Below, in pieces: positions 59,369 to 64,000 of a stretch of 64,000 nt of DNA. This stretch comes from Blakeslea trispora. Lineage: Eukaryota; Mucoromycota; Mucoromycetes; Mucorales; Choanephoraceae. Position 1 is the first letter of the stretch. Each line of letters starts with the position of its first letter. The DNA lies in assembly GCA_025331445.1 (NCBI GenBank), contig JAIWNE010000034.1:186001-250000 (forward strand), given 5' to 3'. Under the pieces are notes generated by a model. It made no database searches. It was not told the DNA's origin and worked only from the letters and a program-made list of their open reading frames with translations. The position numbers were made by a program, and so were the translations under genes.

Positions 59369-60719
59369 TTAATGGCCTTGATCATAAAGGTGAGTAGCCA
59401 ATTCAGCATAGAATTCAAGTCGATCAAACTCTTTTCCATTGGTTTCCGAATGTTTGAAGCGATAAGGAATCAAGCTAAGAAAGATGATTAAAAAGAATGA
59501 ATATGACAAGATGGCTAAATTTACCTTTTACCACTTAAATCCCAATGATCAGCCTGAATGGTCTTGACATAAGTACCCCATTTGGCACTCTTGACACTCA
59601 CAATACCATCATTTTCACCTTCTTTTTCATACACAGTTTGATAAGGTAGTCCCAACAGAGAAGACCAAGCAGAGATACTGGCAGATGCACCATAGGAATA
59701 GTACTTGACAGAAGCATCATCTGGTGTGTTTGGATTGAAATAGTTGTTGCAGAAATGAGTGGTAAGATGAGCATAGGCAGGTTCATCCAACCAACTCAGA
59801 AAGAGACGATCCAATGATTTCTGTCTGTTTGAATCATGCTTTTCATTCTGAAGGGTGACTACTGTCGTTGTGTTCTGATTGGTCAGATCAACTGCAGTGC
59901 CGGACAAAAAGGGAGAAGAATGAGAGGGAGGCAAAGGCACATTCTGACCTACACCCACATGATCTCGAAACCAATCCATGACAGGTGAACCTCGATGGGG
60001 TGTACAGATGGTTGTTAAAGATTGGACGTGATAAGGTCGATTGGGGATATTAGCCAATAGATGTCGACAATCTAATCCACCCTAAAAAAAAAATCATATG
60101 ATAGTAGTGAGCAAAAATTGAATTTCTTTTTTTTCCCCCTTTATAAATAAACATATATATCTATATATACCATAGAATGAGCAACAAAATTGACTTTTTT
60201 ACCCACAAGAATGGTTTTAAGCATAGTATGTAATGCCTGAGATCGTTCCCATATACTGCCTGCTTGAGGTACTCGAGTGACAATGATTTTAGCACCCAGC
60301 TTAGCCAAGGCGTCCTCTATCCCTCCCCAATAATGAAACTGAAGAGCAGGAATCGTCTGAGGTCCACGTACATCAAATCCAAACAGTCCATGACAGAGAA
60401 CGATAGGCTCTCGTGGTGCTCGATAGTTGGCTGTGATAGGGCCTGCATGGGATTGTTGCTTGATGTCTTGAAAAGTCCTTTGTTGAACCATTGTCTCAGC
60501 AGTTGAAAAGAAATGATCTGTCTCTAGACTGGCACTTCTGGCAGGATAGAGAATAGACAGTTTCTGTGTTTGATTTGATTTGACTTTGGATTGAAGTGTA
60601 TCTTGAATTCGTTTATGTGCCTGTAAGATAAGCGTAGCAAAAGAAGATGAACTAGTGTTGTTGATTAGGGATCGTTGAAAGTAGTTGTAGAGTGTATTGA
60701 GTTGTAGGGCGACCATCAT
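59369..60719 (-). CDS. Triacylglycerol lipase-like alpha/beta hydrolase
   Basis: Three exons (60719-60171, 60081-59525, 59474-59369; 1212 nt, 403 aa). Motifs: PIVLCHGLFGFDVRGPQ (oxyanion HG), VNFVAHSMGGLDCRHLLA, the AHSMGG nucleophile elbow split by the first intron, TICTPHRGSPVMDWFRDH, NDGIVSVKSAKWGTY with the catalytic Asp, and QADHWDLSGK with the catalytic His. This matches bacterial-type and fungal intracellular lipases of the LipA/lactonizing class. The N-terminal region has no clear signal peptide but a hydrophobic helical start (MMVALQLNTLYNYFQ). Two adjacent ATGs exist; the first is used here. Confidence 0.9.
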
Positions 60720-61952
60720 GAAAATATAAATAATGAAAAAAAAAAGAGAAATAGATTCATGCTGTATATTATATAGGCTTAGCGCTTCTTTAATTTCTAT
60801 GATGCAATTTTTTGGGGTTGGTTGACTTTTTTTAGCCCTTTTTTCTTGCTTTTTGTTCATTCGCTCAGTGCCAGTTGAAAGGCTTACCGATGAAAATCAT
60901 GATTGTTATGAGATCAATCAATGTATTATGTCATTTTTGTTGCATCATCTCAACATCGGCTTAACAGTAAGAGAGATTCAAGGAACACGCGGTAAGAAAA
61001 GCATCGAATGTTAATCATGTCTGCATAGTGATCAACAAGAAGTTCGCTAAATACTGAATATGAAATAAAGTAGGAGCTCTTTTTCATGTTACAGAGTGTG
61101 TGAATCTCATTAAATTCTTGTTTAAATGTTATTGGATCAATGATATAAATTAAATTTGACAACAGTTTCTTTGGTCCCCCCTCTTATAAAAGCAGTAGTT
61201 TGTCTTTTGTTTAGAAGATTGTCAGCCCTTTTTTTTTTTATTTTATAGATGACCAGACAAGAAAAGGACAACACTGATGGATGTTGTGAAATAAATCAAG
61301 AAAGGAAATTATGAAAAAGGGTCAGAAAAGGCTGCAAAAAAAAAAAAAAAAAAAAGTTTGGGGTTGACAGTTGTCAAATGAACACTCCTTTCTGGAAATT
61401 ATTCATTTTCAACATTTTATTGGTGTGAAAAATGGCAACTCATTTGAGGGGCTATACAACTTGGTATATAAAGTGGGTGTATCTCTCTACTTTCTATGCC
61501 CATAGAGAGTCATGAACAATAAAATCAGACTTTTTTTTTTTTCTCAAGATTTCAATCTAGGCTTTAACCCAAAGTAAAGTCAATCACAATTTGGATCATT
61601 TGCCCCCCCCCCCCCCTCCTTCCTTTGCCTCAATAAACAGAGGTGTGTTTATTGAGTCAATAAGAAGAGTCTGTGAAGTTTGATTTCTTGCCCAAAAATA
61701 TTAAATTCTATAGAGATTTTAAATCTCATTTCTTAATTTGGAAAGTATACTTTTTTACGAGTTTTTATTGGTTGACTCTTAGTTTTCTGTGCGACTTGTG
61801 TATTTTAGAAAAGTGGCAAATGCCTCTTGTACTTCTTTTTACTTGAGCATATGCCTTTATGGAACAGAAGCTCTTGTTAGAGAATCTTCTAATTCGTAAG
61901 ACGTCCTTGCCTACTGGGCTTACACCATTAAAGAGCGCATGTGTATTCCTCT
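60720..61952. other. Gene-poor 1.2-kb interval
   Basis: AT-rich with homopolymers: about 20 A's near 61336-61355, about 14 C's near 61603-61616 and T runs. No gene supported. Confidence 0.5.
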
Positions 61953-62279
61953 TTAGAGAGTCAAAAGAAGATAGCTATCAATCTTGGCAGATCCTTTGGC
62001 TATCTCTCTATTTTTCTGCAAAAGTCGACGCTTATGTTTATCACTGGTGGGACCTGAATGACTGTGGTACATAGCATCTTTCTGCGCATTTTGGTTCCAT
62101 ACCAAATTGACGGAATTGCTGCTTTGCTCCAAAATTTCAGGAACCTGATCGCTATCCATGGCTTCGGCAACATGTTCATGCTGTTGAACAGCAACAGAAG
62201 CAAGTCTTTCTAATTTGTAAGCCACTGGTAGCTGAGCAAGCTTTTTCATTCTTGATCTGGCTGAACGTGCTTTAGGCAT
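61953..62279 (-). CDS. Small basic protein, unrecognised; possible N-terminal extension
   Basis: 108-aa frame beginning MPKARSARSRMKKLAQLPVA, then YKLERLASVAVQQHEHVAEA and a Lys/Arg-rich end (SDKHKRRLLQKNREIAKG). The basic N-terminus suggests a nuclear or nucleolar protein or RNA binding. The frame stays open upstream to 62633, where it starts MKTALSIFGKLDKHQNLII, but that segment is Pro/Ser/His-rich and lower in quality. I prefer the internal ATG at 62279. An expressed transcript would decide. Confidence 0.5.
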   Translation of the reverse strand: MPKARSARSRMKKLAQLPVAYKLERLASVAVQQHEHVAEAMDSDQVPEILEQSSNSVNLVWNQNAQKDAMYHSHSGPTSDKHKRRLLQKNREIAKGSAKIDSYLLLTL

Positions 62280-62743
62280 GATAATTGTGTAATACTCAAA
62301 TAGAAGGCAGTCGATACCAGATGGTGCGGGCCTGCAAAGGAATGGGGGGAGAGACCAGGAGGTGGACCATTGTGAAGGACGGAGCGGAGAGTGAGAATAT
62401 TGTGGTGGAGGGCGAATGAGTAGCTTGAAGGAGCGAATTGAAGACGTGGAGTGTTTATGATGAGGAGGGAAGAGAATAAAACTGGTAATGAAGGGATGGA
62501 GGCTGGTAGCGGAGAAGTTGATAGAAGTGATTTGGGAAGCTGGAGTGAAGAGGCGACGAAAGAAAGGATAGGCAGTAATAATTAAGTTTTGATGTTTGTC
62601 TAGTTTTCCAAAAATAGAAAGCGCGGTTTTCATTTGTCTGATCCTGACTATTTAGTAATCTGACTTACAATCTGAATAAAATCATCTTTCTTTCTCCTCC
62701 TAAATACTTCTGCTACCATCAGATTATAAACATTTAATTAGTT

Positions 62744-62863
62744 ACGAGCATATTACAAACCGCACCTCCGTTGCGGTAATAAAATTAACCAGAGCGCAGC
62801 GGAGGTGCTAATTTTATTGACCTCCATTATGGTGCAGTACGCTACGCTTTGTAACATGCTCGT
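62744..62863. repeat. Fold-back (MITE-like) element with terminal inverted repeats
   Basis: Left end ACGAGCATATTACAAA and right end TTTGTAACATGCTCGT are inverted copies with one mismatch in 16. Inside are nested inverted repeats: GCACCTCCG / CGGAGGTGC (perfect 9 bp) and ATAAAATTA / TAATTTTAT. The whole 120 bp can fold into one long interrupted hairpin. The outermost bases are flanked by AATTAGTT and, 14 bp after the right end, AACTAATT. No coding capacity. Confidence 0.75.
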
Positions 62864-62929
62864 GCTGCCGCAGGCCAACTAATTCGATGAGAAGACCAAT
62901 GTGGGGGCCCCACCCATATTTTTTTTGAA

Positions 62930-63000
62930 CCTTCGCTATGGTATAAAATAGCCCCTTCGCTGCGCTTCGTGTATTTTAAACCGTCGCTTTGGTAAAAAAA
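62930..63000. repeat. Second structured repeat with related motif
   Basis: The blocks CCTTCGCTATGGTATAAAAT and CCGTCGCTTTGGTAAAAAA bracket a central TTCGCTGCGCTTCG. They carry the same CC-YCG-YT-x-TGGT pattern as CCTCCGTTGCGGT and CCTCCATTATGGT in the element to the left, suggesting copies of one repeat family. TATAAAATA / TATTTTA can pair. Confidence 0.5.
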
Positions 63001-63560
63001 ACATGTGTCCCGGGGCAGCGAAAAAGACTTGAGCTTATCCTAATAATTAGTTCATAACTAAGTCAGATGGGGTCAAATATGAGTGAGTCTTTCAAAAGCA
63101 ACAATCCATGCTTGCTTTCAAAAATTAAAATTCACCTAAACTTAAGACTCGAATTATCTAAGGGAATAGCAGATTCAACCGAATGATATGGACAGTCCTA
63201 ATTTTGGAAAGTGCAGGAACCAAATCAATTAGTACCAAAGTACAGATCAAGGTTGGCAACAACTGAAGTGAAGCAAAAATAGTAAATCTATGTTCTAATA
63301 CACTTTGAAACTCTTTGGAAGGGCCAGCGCTGACTTGAGAAGATTTGCAACTTATAGTGGTTCTGGTTGCAAAGAACTTAGAATTGACTCACTCGTACAA
63401 TAACACAGTTTAAATATTAATACTGCCAAAAAATCTTTCCCAAATCCACATCAAAGGAACATAATGATAGCAAACACATTTCATTTAGCCGCAATCAAAC
63501 CTCATAGAAGGTTCATTACTCAATTCTCTTGCAATGTTTCTAATATACTAAGTGTTGAGA
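63001..63560. other. AT-rich tract between repeats
   Basis: About 560 bp with no coding frame or repeat I can support; probably part of a larger repeat region. Confidence 0.4.
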
Positions 63561-63580
63561 GGATCATACTGGCTTCGCGT

Positions 63581-63705
63581 GAGGGGGAGGGACGACCCTC
63601 CCCCTCAGCCCCCTCCCAACTGGCTAAAGCTTAGTATACTGATCCTGATCAGTGCTCGATGTGCGCATGGGGGAGGGACAACCCTCCCCCAAACCCCCTC
63701 CCAGC
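63581..63705. repeat. Pair of G/C-rich hairpins in direct repeat, with a palindrome between
   Basis: Hairpin 1 (63581-63606): GAGGGGGAGGG, loop ACGA, then its perfect complement. Hairpin 2 (63669-63690): GGGGGAGGG, loop ACAA, then its perfect complement. Each is followed by CCCCCTCCCA and CTG, so they are direct repeats about 86 bp apart. Between them ACTGATC-CT-GATCAGT (63638-63653) is a third inverted repeat. Confidence 0.85.
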
Positions 63706-63774
63706 TGATTTATAGCTCATAATTTGTTGCAGTTTGAAGCTCATTATTTATGCATAATGGAATTTTGTTTTCAA

Positions 63775-63858
63775 GTGACTGTTTTTTACGATTCAATTTT
63801 AAGCGGGCGGTGACTGTTTTTTACAACTCGAATTTTAGCTGGTGGTGACTGTTTTTTA
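63775..63858. repeat. Three ~35-bp tandem units starting GTGACTGTTTTTTA
   Basis: Units start at 63775, 63810 and 63845. The first two share an internal TTCAATTTTAAGC / TCGAATTTTAGCT block before the next GTGACTG. The last copy diverges after TTTTTTAGC. No coding frame crosses them. Confidence 0.8.
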
Positions 63859-64000
63859 GCTCCTTTAACTTTTTAATATATTAACTGATTTGAAAATAAA
63901 GCAATATTACTGGATAAAATTTCAAATAGCTTTGGCCATTTTATGGCCCTCCCTGCTTAAGAGCATCAGCTTCAAGAATATTTTTCTGATTTTTTTTTTT

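Noticed and set aside
1..64000. CRISPR arrays, rRNA genes and tRNA genes
   Set aside because: None seen by eye: no regularly spaced repeat-spacer pattern, no rRNA core sequence and no convincing T-loop/anticodon combination; the eukaryotic context makes CRISPR irrelevant.

Overview
The window is a nuclear segment of a filamentous fungus, most likely an early-diverging one of the Mucorales/Mucoromycota. It is AT-rich. Genes are dense and carry many short GT-AG introns of about 45-130 bp. Pyrimidine-rich leaders precede start codons, and strand use is mixed without operons. The transposase and SMP/LEA-type families are ones I associate with mucoralean genomes. The species is not determined. I rebuilt exon structures by hand from splice signals; for nearly every gene marked confident the exon lengths sum to a multiple of three.

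Layout. 1-11 kb: end of a PRL-type phosphatase, sepiapterin reductase, an RSPRY1-like SPRY/RING ligase, a secreted subtilase, an LYAR-type zinc-finger protein, PEX14, a coiled-coil membrane protein and an unrecognised weak gene. 11-13.5 kb: gene-poor, with a 74-bp tandem duplication. 13.5-19.2 kb: a large DH-PH (RhoGEF) protein with a frame break, and a four-helix membrane protein. 19.4-22.2 kb: ribosomal proteins uL16 (RPL10) and eS10 (RPS10). 22.7-25.4 kb: an island of decay holding a retroelement-like gag remnant, a broken SMYD-type SET gene and a frameshifted Tc1/mariner-IS630 type transposase. 25.9-31 kb: proteasome subunit RPN1 and an aldo-keto reductase. 31-33 kb: an RRM + MLLE protein. 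33-36.4 kb: gene-poor. 36.4-47 kb: Zn2Cys6 factor, mitochondrial carrier, IKS1-like kinase, phosducin-like protein (frame break), P5C reductase, RPA3/RFA3 and two small SMP-motif stress-type proteins. 48-60.7 kb: F-BAR/DEP/RhoGAP protein, GT31 glycosyltransferase, cPLA2-like phospholipase, a small orphan, the divergent pair URC1 and uracil phosphoribosyltransferase, and a lipase. 61-64 kb: gene-poor, ending in a repeat-rich tract of fold-back and hairpin elements.

Functional links. The clearest is the head-to-head pair URC1 / UPRT (55.7-59.0 kb), two enzymes of the pyrimidine (uracil) catabolic URC route sharing a 272-bp promoter. Rho signalling is represented twice (RhoGEF and RhoGAP), and proteostasis by RPN1, the subtilase and the RING ligase. 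I found no convincing wholly new system. The points most worth checking are the URC pair, two coding frames broken by one missing base inside homopolymers, micro-exons and GC-AG introns, and the structured repeats at the right end.
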